Source: CBIFWW01 sp966186435
GTDB taxonomy: Bacteria; Pseudomonadota; Gammaproteobacteria; Enterobacterales; Enterobacteriaceae
Direction: 5' to 3'
DNA length: 19,427 nucleotides
Assembly: GCA_966186435.1 (NCBI GenBank)
Contig: CBIFWW010000058.1
Location: 1-19,427 of the forward strand
Below, piece by piece: positions 1 to 5,858 of the stretch. The position numbers and the translations under genes are program-made. Position 1 is the stretch's first letter; each line of letters begins with the position of its first letter. The notes beneath the pieces were generated by a model, which searched no databases, was not told where the DNA came from, and worked only from the letters and a program-made list of their open reading frames with translations.

Positions 1-5
1 GCTTA

Positions 6-458
6 TTAAATATTAGTGTTAATAATATCAATAACTTCACTTTCATCTTTAGCGTGTTCAATAAGATCCCTGAAGGTGTCTTCAATAATCGCCGAGGCAA
101 GCCGGGATAAAATACGCATGTGTTCGTCGCCCGCATTGGCCGCTGGCACAGCAATCATAAACACGAATTTGACCCAGTCATCTTCCGCTTCATCCCACAA
201 AATTGGCTGGGTTAAGCGGGCAAAGGCGACCGCTGGCGTTTTAACCGCGTCGCTTTTTCCATGGGGTATTGCATAGTCATAGCCAACCGCAGTGGAGAAC
301 TCAGCCTCTCTTTTAATCAGGGATAACATAAAGTTATCGATCCCTCCGGTGATCAGATTTCCGGTTTTTTCTATCCGGGAAGCAAGCTGATGTAAGACAT
401 CATTTTTATCCCTGGCTTCAAGCTCCAGCATGACTGCTTCAGCAGAAAAAATGCCCAT
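6..458 (-). CDS. PTS EIIA component, fructose/mannitol type
   Basis: A 150-residue cytoplasmic phosphocarrier of the PTS EIIA type-2 family, which passes phosphate from HPr to a partner EIIB during sugar or polyol uptake. The likely phosphorylated histidine is His66 in the motif AIPHGKS, in the usual place after the first third of the domain. Length fits a free-standing EIIA with no fused EIIB or EIIC. The ATG at 458 has a good ribosome site (CAGGAG, about 467-472), and the gene ends with TAA at 6-8, so it is complete. Its EIIB and EIIC partners are not in the window and, from the orientation, may lie beyond the left edge in the same operon. It diverges from a polyol-type dehydrogenase and a DeoR regulator, so the substrate is probably a sugar alcohol or a related sugar. 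The substrate itself cannot be read from the sequence. The family call is firm; the substrate is open. Confidence 0.85.
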   Translation of the reverse strand: MGIFSAEAVMLELEARDKNDVLHQLASRIEKTGNLITGGIDNFMLSLIKREAEFSTAVGYDYAIPHGKSDAVKTPAVAFARLTQPILWDEAEDDWVKFVFMIAVPAANAGDEHMRILSRLASAIIEDTFRDLIEHAKDESEVIDIINTNI

Positions 459-676
459 GGTTCACTCCTGTGTTTTGTAAGACCATATATTGTTTATTAT
501 CGATTGTTACCGATATCTGTGTTTGTAAGGCGATAATGATACTAATCGATTGACAACAACAATTGCATGATTACACTCACAGCAATTGAACATGAGACTA
601 TTTTTGTGAATAAAACCTAACTGTTCTGGCTTCAGGTGAGCCAAAACCCCCTCCGCGAGCTAAATAAGAGGCCGTA
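459..676. promoter_or_regulatory. Divergent promoter region of the PTS/dehydrogenase module
   Basis: AT-rich region between the EIIA gene and the dehydrogenase. The octamer ATCGATTG occurs twice in direct orientation (499-506 and 545-552) and CAATTG twice (560-565 and 583-588); either could be an operator for the adjacent DeoR-type protein. A possible CRP site, CATGA-N6-TCACA (8 of 10 matches to TGTGA-N6-TCACA), lies at 566-581. A weak sigma-70 candidate for the dehydrogenase is TTGAAC (586-591) with AATAAA (609-614), 17-bp spacer. All were found by eye; none is proven. Confidence 0.4.
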
Positions 677-1711
677 ATGAAAGCGATTCAATTGTTTGCA
701 AAAGGCGATTTAAGACTGGTCGAACTTCCAAAGCCCCAGATTCAGCCAGATGAGGTTTTACTGGCCTGTAAGGTGGGTGCTATCTGTGGCACCGATCTGC
801 GGATGTCGGTAAATGGCCACCGTCAATCCCCCCGTGCTTTAACCCTCGGGCATGAGCTTTCCGGGGTGATTGAAGCGGTTGGAGAACAGGTAACGCATTG
901 GAAAAAGGGGATGCGCGTGGCCGTGGCACCTAATTATGGCTGTGGCGTCTGCGATAGCTGTACCAGTGGCAATACCCAGACTTGTCATCAGTTTCAGGCC
1001 TTGGGTATTCAAAAAGACGGTGCGTTTGCGGAATATGTGGTTATCCCCGCACGTGCGGTTCAGCAGGGTAATATTTGTGAGCTGCCCGATCACATGAGCT
1101 TTGAGGAAGCCGCCCTCATCGAACCTTTCTCTTGCGTCTTCAATGCCTTTGAGCGTTGTAGAACCCAGCCTGGCGATACCGTTATGGTTATTGGTGCCGG
1201 CCCTATCGGTTTAATGCATGCGATGCTGCATAAATCTGCGGGGGCAGGGAAAGTGCTGATCAGCGATATTAATCCCGAACGCCTGGCGCTAGCCTGCCAG
1301 TTCGACCCGGATTTCATCCCGGTGAGCGGCACGGATACCAAAGCAGAAGTCATGAGAATTACCGGCGATCGTGGCTGTGATATTGTGATTACGGCAGCCT
1401 CTACTCCAGAGATTCAAACCCTCTCCTTTGAACTGACCGCGTTAAACGGTCTGGTGCTGTTATTTGGCGGTTTACCGGCGGGTAAAGAAATGGTCAGTTT
1501 AAATACCAATATCATCCATTACCGCCAGATCACAGTAACCGGTATGAGTGGGCAAAACCTGCGCCAGTATCGCACCAGCCTGAAGATGATTGCTAATGGT
1601 CAGATAAATGTGAAAAAATTACTGACCCATACTTATTCTCTTGAACAATACGATGTAGCCTTTAACGCTGCACGGTCAGGCGAGGCCTTAAAAGTCGCTT
1701 TTGTTCTATAA
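677..1711 (+). CDS. Zinc-dependent polyol/sugar-alcohol dehydrogenase (MDR family)
   Basis: A 344-residue medium-chain dehydrogenase of the sorbitol/threonine/galactitol-1-phosphate dehydrogenase group; it should oxidise a secondary alcohol with NAD(P). Catalytic zinc ligands are visible as Cys37, His59-Glu60 (GHE motif) and Glu149. Four structural-zinc cysteines lie at 89, 92, 95 and 103. The nucleotide-binding motif GAGPIG is at 173-178. Length is normal for the family. The ATG has GAGG five bases upstream. A DeoR-family regulator follows after 20 bp, probably in the same transcript, and a PTS EIIA gene diverges from it, so a phosphorylated polyol is a likely substrate. I recall no exact match; GatD is similar in kind but clearly different in sequence, so no symbol is given. 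Confidence 0.85.
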   Translation: MKAIQLFAKGDLRLVELPKPQIQPDEVLLACKVGAICGTDLRMSVNGHRQSPRALTLGHELSGVIEAVGEQVTHWKKGMRVAVAPNYGCGVCDSCTSGNTQTCHQFQALGIQKDGAFAEYVVIPARAVQQGNICELPDHMSFEEAALIEPFSCVFNAFERCRTQPGDTVMVIGAGPIGLMHAMLHKSAGAGKVLISDINPERLALACQFDPDFIPVSGTDTKAEVMRITGDRGCDIVITAASTPEIQTLSFELTALNGLVLLFGGLPAGKEMVSLNTNIIHYRQITVTGMSGQNLRQYRTSLKMIANGQINVKKLLTHTYSLEQYDVAFNAARSGEALKVAFVL

Positions 1712-1731
1712 AATTTCTAAAAGAGAAACTC

Positions 1732-2520
1732 ATGAGCGATCATTCGGAAGACAAGGTGTTTACACTGGAACGCCAGCAGGCCATTTTGGCCCATGTGGAA
1801 GCGAATAAAAAAGCGACGGTAGCTGAACTGTGCCAGCTTTTTAAAGTGTCAACATCCACCATTCGTAACGATCTCCGTGAGATGGAAAAAAAGACGTTGG
1901 TGACGCGGACTCACGGCGGCGTGATGATGCGCAGTAAAACCGGCATGGAAATCATGTATCCCGAAAGAGAGGCATGTAATCATGATGAAAAAGTCATGGT
2001 TGCCCGCCTCGCTTTGGAGCAGATTGAAGACGGTGACACCCTGTTACTGGATACCGGCACCACCGCCCACGAGTTGGCTAAGCTGCTGGGTGAGCGCCAG
2101 AACCTAACGGTTATCACCAATGATTTGAAGATTGCGATCACCCTTGAGGATTCACCCGGGGTGGCTAATCTGTTTCTGATTGGCGGGGCAGTGCGCAAAC
2201 AACTGCACTGTGTTATTCCATTCACCCAAGATAATAGTCTGTCAGGCTTTATCATTGATAAAGCGATCATCGGTGCTAATGGTTTTACGTTGAAAAATGG
2301 GGCAACCACGCCCGATGTTCGTCTGGCAAGCCTCAAAAAAGACATGATTGCCTGCACATCAATGGTGATTTTACTGGTGGACTCCACCAAGATAGGCCGT
2401 GATGCCCTGGCGAAATTCGCCGATATTAGCGATATCAGCGTAGTAATCTCTGACAGCGTTAGCGCAGACGTCCGCTCCGGGCTGGAAGCGTTAGGCGTTG
2501 TTGTTAGCACACCTGGCTAA
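1732..2520 (+). CDS. DeoR-family transcriptional regulator
   Basis: A 262-residue sugar-operon regulator. The N-terminal winged helix-turn-helix covers roughly residues 13-65, with the family signature VAELCQLFKVSTSTIRNDL followed by THGGV. The rest is a DeoRC effector domain of the ribose-5-phosphate-isomerase-like fold; the typical D-TGTT sugar-phosphate loop is seen as LLDTGTTAHEL near residue 105. Members usually repress a nearby sugar catabolic operon and are released by a phosphorylated intermediate. It lies 20 bp after the dehydrogenase gene and most likely controls this module from the shared upstream region (459-676). The start site has only a modest ribosome site (AGAG about 10 bases upstream), consistent with coupled expression. 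Confidence 0.88.
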   Translation: MSDHSEDKVFTLERQQAILAHVEANKKATVAELCQLFKVSTSTIRNDLREMEKKTLVTRTHGGVMMRSKTGMEIMYPEREACNHDEKVMVARLALEQIEDGDTLLLDTGTTAHELAKLLGERQNLTVITNDLKIAITLEDSPGVANLFLIGGAVRKQLHCVIPFTQDNSLSGFIIDKAIIGANGFTLKNGATTPDVRLASLKKDMIACTSMVILLVDSTKIGRDALAKFADISDISVVISDSVSADVRSGLEALGVVVSTPG

Positions 2521-2780
2521 GGGGCGGATAAACCGCGTTGGATTACGCGCCTGGCCTTTTTAGGTGGGGCGCAGCAACATCTTTCTACTCCCGCCAGACT
2601 GAATAAATCCCACCCGACCTTTCATAACTATCACGCTTACCGCTTATCGTTTTTCTGCTTTGCCACTCGCTGGTAACATCCGGGCAGCAAGGGCTTGGTC
2701 CTGGTGAGTTCTCGTCGATGGCAGGCGTAATGTGGATATCTGGGATTAGCGTGCGGGGTAAGTATAACGAAGAAGTTAAT
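2521..2780. other. Intergenic region, no gene seen
   Basis: About 260 bp between the end of the DeoR gene and the 3' end of selC. A weak imperfect hairpin at 2547-2572 (GCGCC...GGCGC) could end the DeoR transcript but has no T-run after it. I see no repeat of the selC 3' end here, so no attachment-site scar, and no classical terminator for selC itself. Confidence 0.4.
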
Positions 2781-2875
2781 TGGCGGAAGATCACAGGAGT
2801 CGAACCTGCCCGGGACCGCTGGCGGCCCCAACTGGATTTGAAGTCCAGCCGCCTCACCGGAGACGACGATCTTCC
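2781..2875 (-). tRNA. selC: Selenocysteine tRNA, anticodon UCA
   Basis: A 95-nt tRNA, the same length as E. coli selC and nearly identical to it as I remember it. The 8-bp acceptor stem is GGAAGATC paired with GATCTTCC, followed by the encoded GCCA end (plus-strand tgg at 2781-2783). The long D stem, the anticodon arm CTGGA-CTTCAAA-TCCAG with anticodon TCA (plus-strand tga at 2839-2841), the long variable arm and the T arm with TTCGACT are all intact. The product is charged with serine, converted to selenocysteinyl-tRNA by SelA, and delivered by SelB to UGA codons followed by a SECIS hairpin. One such codon lies in fdoG in this same window. The gene is on the same strand as the fdo operon and has its own stable-RNA promoter. 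Confidence 0.98.
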
Positions 2876-2904
2876 CGTCCCCATCGCGATATAAGGACCG
2901 GCGC

Positions 2905-2934
2905 ATTATAAGCGCTCTGGCGCCATTTGACCAA
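2905..2934 (-). promoter_or_regulatory. selC promoter (-10 TATAAT, -35 TTGGTC)
   Basis: On the minus strand a perfect -10 TATAAT (2905-2910) lies 18 bp from TTGGTC (2929-2934) and is followed by the GC-rich discriminator GCGCC, as in promoters of stable RNA genes under stringent control. A 29-nt leader separates the -10 box from the mature tRNA 5' end. Confidence 0.75.
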
Positions 2935-3081
2935 CCTCTACGCCCCATCGGTGCAGGATTAATAAATCAGGCAATCTTCGGGTTACCCCTGGGCTACATC
3001 TTTAACAATTCCGCTAAATAACATGCGTAAGAATGCCGCCTAAACAGGCAGAAAAAGTCTTGTATGGGGATTGCCAGTGGC

Positions 3082-3165
3082 TGGCTGAAGGAGAGAGAAC
3101 CAGCACGGGGCCAAAGGACCCCGACCGGAGTTGGCGCCCCGCATCTCACCCGAGAGCGTTCTTCC
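3082..3165 (-). ncRNA. selC-like paralogue: degenerate tRNA-Sec or derived small RNA
   Basis: Read on the minus strand from 3165, the sequence starts GGAAGAACGCTCTCGGGTGAG and ends in GCCA after 84 nt. selC starts GGAAGATCGTCGTCTCCGGTGAG and ends in GCCA after 95 nt. The two also share a 29/30-nt leader beginning GCGCC(G/C)GTCCT and the same promoter design, so they are paralogues. By hand a D-like stem (GCTCTC with GAGA-T-GC, one bulge), an anticodon-like stem (CGGGG with CTCCG, loop CGCCAA) and a strong variable-arm hairpin (CGGGGTCC-TTT-GGCCCCG) still fold. The acceptor stem keeps about four pairs, the T stem is broken, and there is no UCA anticodon or U33. It therefore cannot be a normal selenocysteine tRNA. 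It is either a decaying copy or an RNA with another use. A 64-codon plus-strand reading frame over it is not believed. Confidence 0.65.
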
Positions 3166-3195
3166 TATCCTCATTGCTACATGGAGGACGGGCGC

Positions 3196-3224
3196 ATTAT
3201 AGGCGCGTTTCAATGGGTTACCAA
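3196..3224 (-). promoter_or_regulatory. Promoter of the selC-like RNA (-10 TATAAT, -35 TTGGTA)
   Basis: On the minus strand TATAAT (3196-3201) is spaced exactly 17 bp from TTGGTA (3219-3224) and followed by the GCGCC discriminator. If anything this is a better promoter than that of selC itself. It sits 30 nt upstream of the tRNA-like 5' end, against 29 nt in selC. The intact promoter argues that the locus is transcribed. Confidence 0.7.
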
Positions 3225-3345
3225 TAGCTAAAAGTTGTTTTTTTAGTGGGAAACGTTTACCTGGTCACAGCGTAAGCATCACTTAAACGAAATTAATATT
3301 ACTCTTTATAAGTCAATGCGTTAAATGATGTATTAATAAGTAGGA

Positions 3346-3375
3346 AGCGGGCCGAAAAGGGGCTTCGGCACCGCT
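3346..3375 (-). terminator. Hairpin after fdhE, possible transcript end
   Basis: Just downstream of the fdhE stop, the minus strand forms AGCGG-TG-CCGAA ... TTCGG-CC-CGCT. No clear T-run follows, so it may be an mRNA-stabilising or Rho-assisted end rather than an intrinsic terminator. Confidence 0.4.
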
Positions 3376-3382
3376 TGATGGG

Positions 3383-4312
3383 TTATTCCCCTTCGCCCGG
3401 GAACAGGAACGGGTTGATGGAACTACGGGCGAAGTTCTCTTGCTCCATGCGAGCATCCAGAACCAGGGTAGCGAGATCGTCGGCCACGGCCTCGACCTTA
3501 GCATCCTTCTCCTGATAGAGAATCTTCAGGTAAGTGCCACAATCGCCACAGCTTTCGGCTTTTACCGCAGACTGCTCGCTATCCAGCGACCAGTAATTCA
3601 GGTCGCGAGTTTGCTCGCAGTTACTGCATTTAATGCGCACCACATGCCACTCGGTTTCGCACAGGTTGCAGTGCAGGTAACGCAGGCCGCTGGTGGTGCC
3701 AATCTGGACGATGCTGGAAACCGGCATACTGCCGCACACCGGGCAGAACTGGCGCTGTTCGCCATATTCGGCGCGGGCTTTACCCGGGATCAGGCTAGCC
3801 ATTTGCGCCCAGTACAGGGAGAGCGCCGCCCAGATAAACGGCGACTTATCGCTGCTCACCAGGCCAAAATCACTCGCCAGCAGGCTGCTGGCCATCTCTT
3901 CCAGCTCCTGCGAAGAGGCCTTTTCCAGATTCTCAATCACTGAAAGGGCCGGGCCGCTCATCTCGGGTTTTAGCTCGGCAATCAGTGAATGCAACAGGCG
4001 CTGCCAGTGGCTGCTACGGGGCAGCACGTGGATATCCAACGGTGGCTTGCCTTTGTCTGCCGCATGGGCGATAAGCTCTGATAAATCCATCTCCAGTGGG
4101 TGGTCGTATAGCACCACTTCCTGAGCATGGGCAATCAGCGCAGCAAAGCGCAGATAATCGCCCAGTGGGTTATCGGTAGCCAGTTCGCGCAGGCGCTCTG
4201 CCCGGCGGTGATAAAGATGCTTAAGTCTGGGGAATAATAACGGCGGAATATAATCCGCCGTGTGCTTATCGCTCTTCTCCAGCTTATCTTGCGGGATTAT
4301 GCGAATACTCAT
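3383..4312 (-). CDS. fdhE: Formate dehydrogenase accessory protein FdhE
   Basis: A 309-residue cytoplasmic maturation protein, the same length as E. coli FdhE and very close to it throughout. It is needed for active membrane-bound formate dehydrogenases and is known to bind the catalytic subunit before Tat export. The C-terminal half carries four CxxC pairs in rubredoxin-like pattern (CPVCGS, CNLCE, CSNCE, CGDCG), which bind iron in the E. coli protein. The C-terminus PFLFPGEGE is typical. Its ATG (4310-4312) overlaps the fdoI stop by four bases (ATGA), so it is the last gene of the fdoGHI-fdhE transcript and is translationally coupled to it. Confidence 0.98.
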   Translation of the reverse strand: MSIRIIPQDKLEKSDKHTADYIPPLLFPRLKHLYHRRAERLRELATDNPLGDYLRFAALIAHAQEVVLYDHPLEMDLSELIAHAADKGKPPLDIHVLPRSSHWQRLLHSLIAELKPEMSGPALSVIENLEKASSQELEEMASSLLASDFGLVSSDKSPFIWAALSLYWAQMASLIPGKARAEYGEQRQFCPVCGSMPVSSIVQIGTTSGLRYLHCNLCETEWHVVRIKCSNCEQTRDLNYWSLDSEQSAVKAESCGDCGTYLKILYQEKDAKVEAVADDLATLVLDARMEQENFARSSINPFLFPGEGE

Positions 4313-4947
4313 TCAGCTTTCTTTTCCTGTTTCTGGCGGACTTCCCGGTACCAGCGCGGGTGGTGCTTACGCGCCCACGACGAGGTAACCCAGCCTTCCA
4401 CCATGGCGGTTATGGTGCCCTTTACCCAAAGGGCGGCGTAGATATGCACCATGATAACCACAATTAATGCCACCGCTGCAAATGAATGGACCATTAACGC
4501 CAGGCGAATAAGGGGTATAGGGAATATAGGTGCGAAGTAGGGCCGCCAAATCAGAATGCCGCTCACCAACAATAGCAGCAGCAAGATAATCGCCGCCCAG
4601 AACACGCACTTCTGGCCGAAGTTATAGCGCCCGGTGTCGCCCACTTCCTCATTCACAATCACTTTGCGAATGTTTTTTGCCCAGAAGATATCCTCCCGGT
4701 TGATCAGGTTGTGGTGCCAGTAACGGAAGAACATGATGATAAACGAAGCAAACATAATCACCCCAACGAAGGGGTGAAGAATGCGCGCCAGCTGCGGCGT
4801 ACCGAAGATCATCATCATCCAGTTATAGGACGGGAATAAAAACCCCAAGCCGCTGATGGCTGCCAGCAGGAAGCAAAAAGCGGTGATCCAGTGGTTGATA
4901 CGTTCCGGCGCCGTGTAGCGCACGATGGTGGTTTCACGTCGTCTCAT
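4309..4947 (-). CDS. fdoI: Formate dehydrogenase-O cytochrome b556 subunit FdoI
   Basis: A 212-residue inner-membrane gamma subunit that carries haem b and hands electrons from formate oxidation to menaquinone or ubiquinone. Four hydrophobic segments are visible, near residues 17-36, 53-72, 113-132 and 150-170, with histidines in NHWIT, LHPF, YWHHN and MVHIYAAL that fit haem ligation. I place the start at the ATG at 4947 (MRRRETTIVRY), because E. coli FdoI begins with the same block. The reading frame is open for 44 codons further upstream, but that stretch overlaps fdoH and is not membrane-protein-like. Start and fdoH stop overlap as ATGA (4944-4947), as does its own stop with fdhE. Confidence 0.97.
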   Translation of the reverse strand: MRRRETTIVRYTAPERINHWITAFCFLLAAISGLGFLFPSYNWMMMIFGTPQLARILHPFVGVIMFASFIIMFFRYWHHNLINREDIFWAKNIRKVIVNEEVGDTGRYNFGQKCVFWAAIILLLLLLVSGILIWRPYFAPIFPIPLIRLALMVHSFAAVALIVVIMVHIYAALWVKGTITAMVEGWVTSSWARKHHPRWYREVRQKQEKKAE

Positions 4948-5846
4948 TTGCGCACCTCGTCTTTTTCCTCGTGCAAGTTGTCGTCCTCTTCCTCGGCACG
5001 GTTTGGACCCACGCCTACATAGTGGAAGACACTGGCCGCGAAGGTGGCCGCAAAGCCGATAGCCGCCAACGGTTTCCATACCCCTTTCCAGAACTTCACG
5101 GTTTCACTGATGGCTGGGTTTTCGGGCAGGCCGTGATACAGATTCGGGTTATTGGCATGATGCAGTACATACATCACGTGAGTACCGCCAACCCCCGCTG
5201 GATCATATAAACCGGCGTTGTCATAACCACGGGTTTTCAGCTCAGCGACACGCTCCCCGGCCAGGTGTTTCATCGTTTCCTTGGTTCCGAAATGGATAGC
5301 ACCCGTTGGGCAGGTTTTCACGCAGGCAGGCTCCTGGCCGACGGTTACCCGGTCAACGCACAGGGTGCATTTGTACACCCGGTTGTCTTCCGGATTGAGG
5401 CGCGGCACATCAAAAGGACAGCCCGCGATACAGTAGCCGCAACCAATGCATTGCTCTGACTGGAAATCGACAATGCCGTTGGCGTACTGGATGATAGCCC
5501 CTTCCGCCGGGCAGGCCTTTAGGCAGCCCGGATCGGCACAGTGCATACAGCCATCCTTGCGGATTAGCCACTCCAGTTTGTCGTTTTGCTCCACTTCCGA
5601 GAAACGCATCACCGTCCAGGATTTAGCCGTCAGGTCGGCCGGGTTATCATAAACCCCGACGTTGCTGCCCACTTCGTCCCGCAGGTCGTTCCATTCAGAG
5701 CACGCCACCTGGCAGGCCTTGCAGCCGATACAGGTGGTGACGTCGATCAGTTTTGCCACTTCTTCCTGGTGTTCCCGCGCACGGGGCGCGGGAGTGAAAC
5801 CATTGGTAGCGGAGCGGCGGATAATGTCTTGCGATTGGTAAGCCAT
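4944..5846 (-). CDS. fdoH: Formate dehydrogenase-O iron-sulfur subunit FdoH
   Basis: A 300-residue beta subunit, the same length as E. coli FdoH. It carries four [4Fe-4S] clusters that wire the selenocysteine/molybdenum site of FdoG to the haem of FdoI. The cysteine motifs appear in order: CIGCKACQVAC, CMHCADPGCLKAC, CIGCGYCIAGC, and CTLCVD with CVKTCP. Near the C-terminus a single hydrophobic segment (about residues 255-275, WKPLAAIGFAATFAASVFHY) anchors it in the membrane with its bulk in the periplasm. It follows fdoG after 12 bp and overlaps fdoI by four bases. Confidence 0.98.
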   Translation of the reverse strand: MAYQSQDIIRRSATNGFTPAPRAREHQEEVAKLIDVTTCIGCKACQVACSEWNDLRDEVGSNVGVYDNPADLTAKSWTVMRFSEVEQNDKLEWLIRKDGCMHCADPGCLKACPAEGAIIQYANGIVDFQSEQCIGCGYCIAGCPFDVPRLNPEDNRVYKCTLCVDRVTVGQEPACVKTCPTGAIHFGTKETMKHLAGERVAELKTRGYDNAGLYDPAGVGGTHVMYVLHHANNPNLYHGLPENPAISETVKFWKGVWKPLAAIGFAATFAASVFHYVGVGPNRAEEEDDNLHEEKDEVRK

Positions 5847-5858
5847 AGGTCGCCTCCG

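Noticed and set aside
2547..2572. Terminator after the DeoR gene
   Set aside because: The stem has a 3-nt mismatch in each arm and no T-run follows it.
2585..2948. Minus-strand reading frames of about 100 codons over selC
   Set aside because: They run through the tRNA gene and its promoter; no coding signal.
3033..3227. 64-codon plus-strand reading frame across the selC-like locus
   Set aside because: It is antisense to a tRNA-like structure with its own promoter, has no ribosome site and resembles no protein.
4309..5079. 256-residue version of FdoI
   Set aside because: The extra 44 residues overlap fdoH and are not conserved; ATG 4947 matches the family start.
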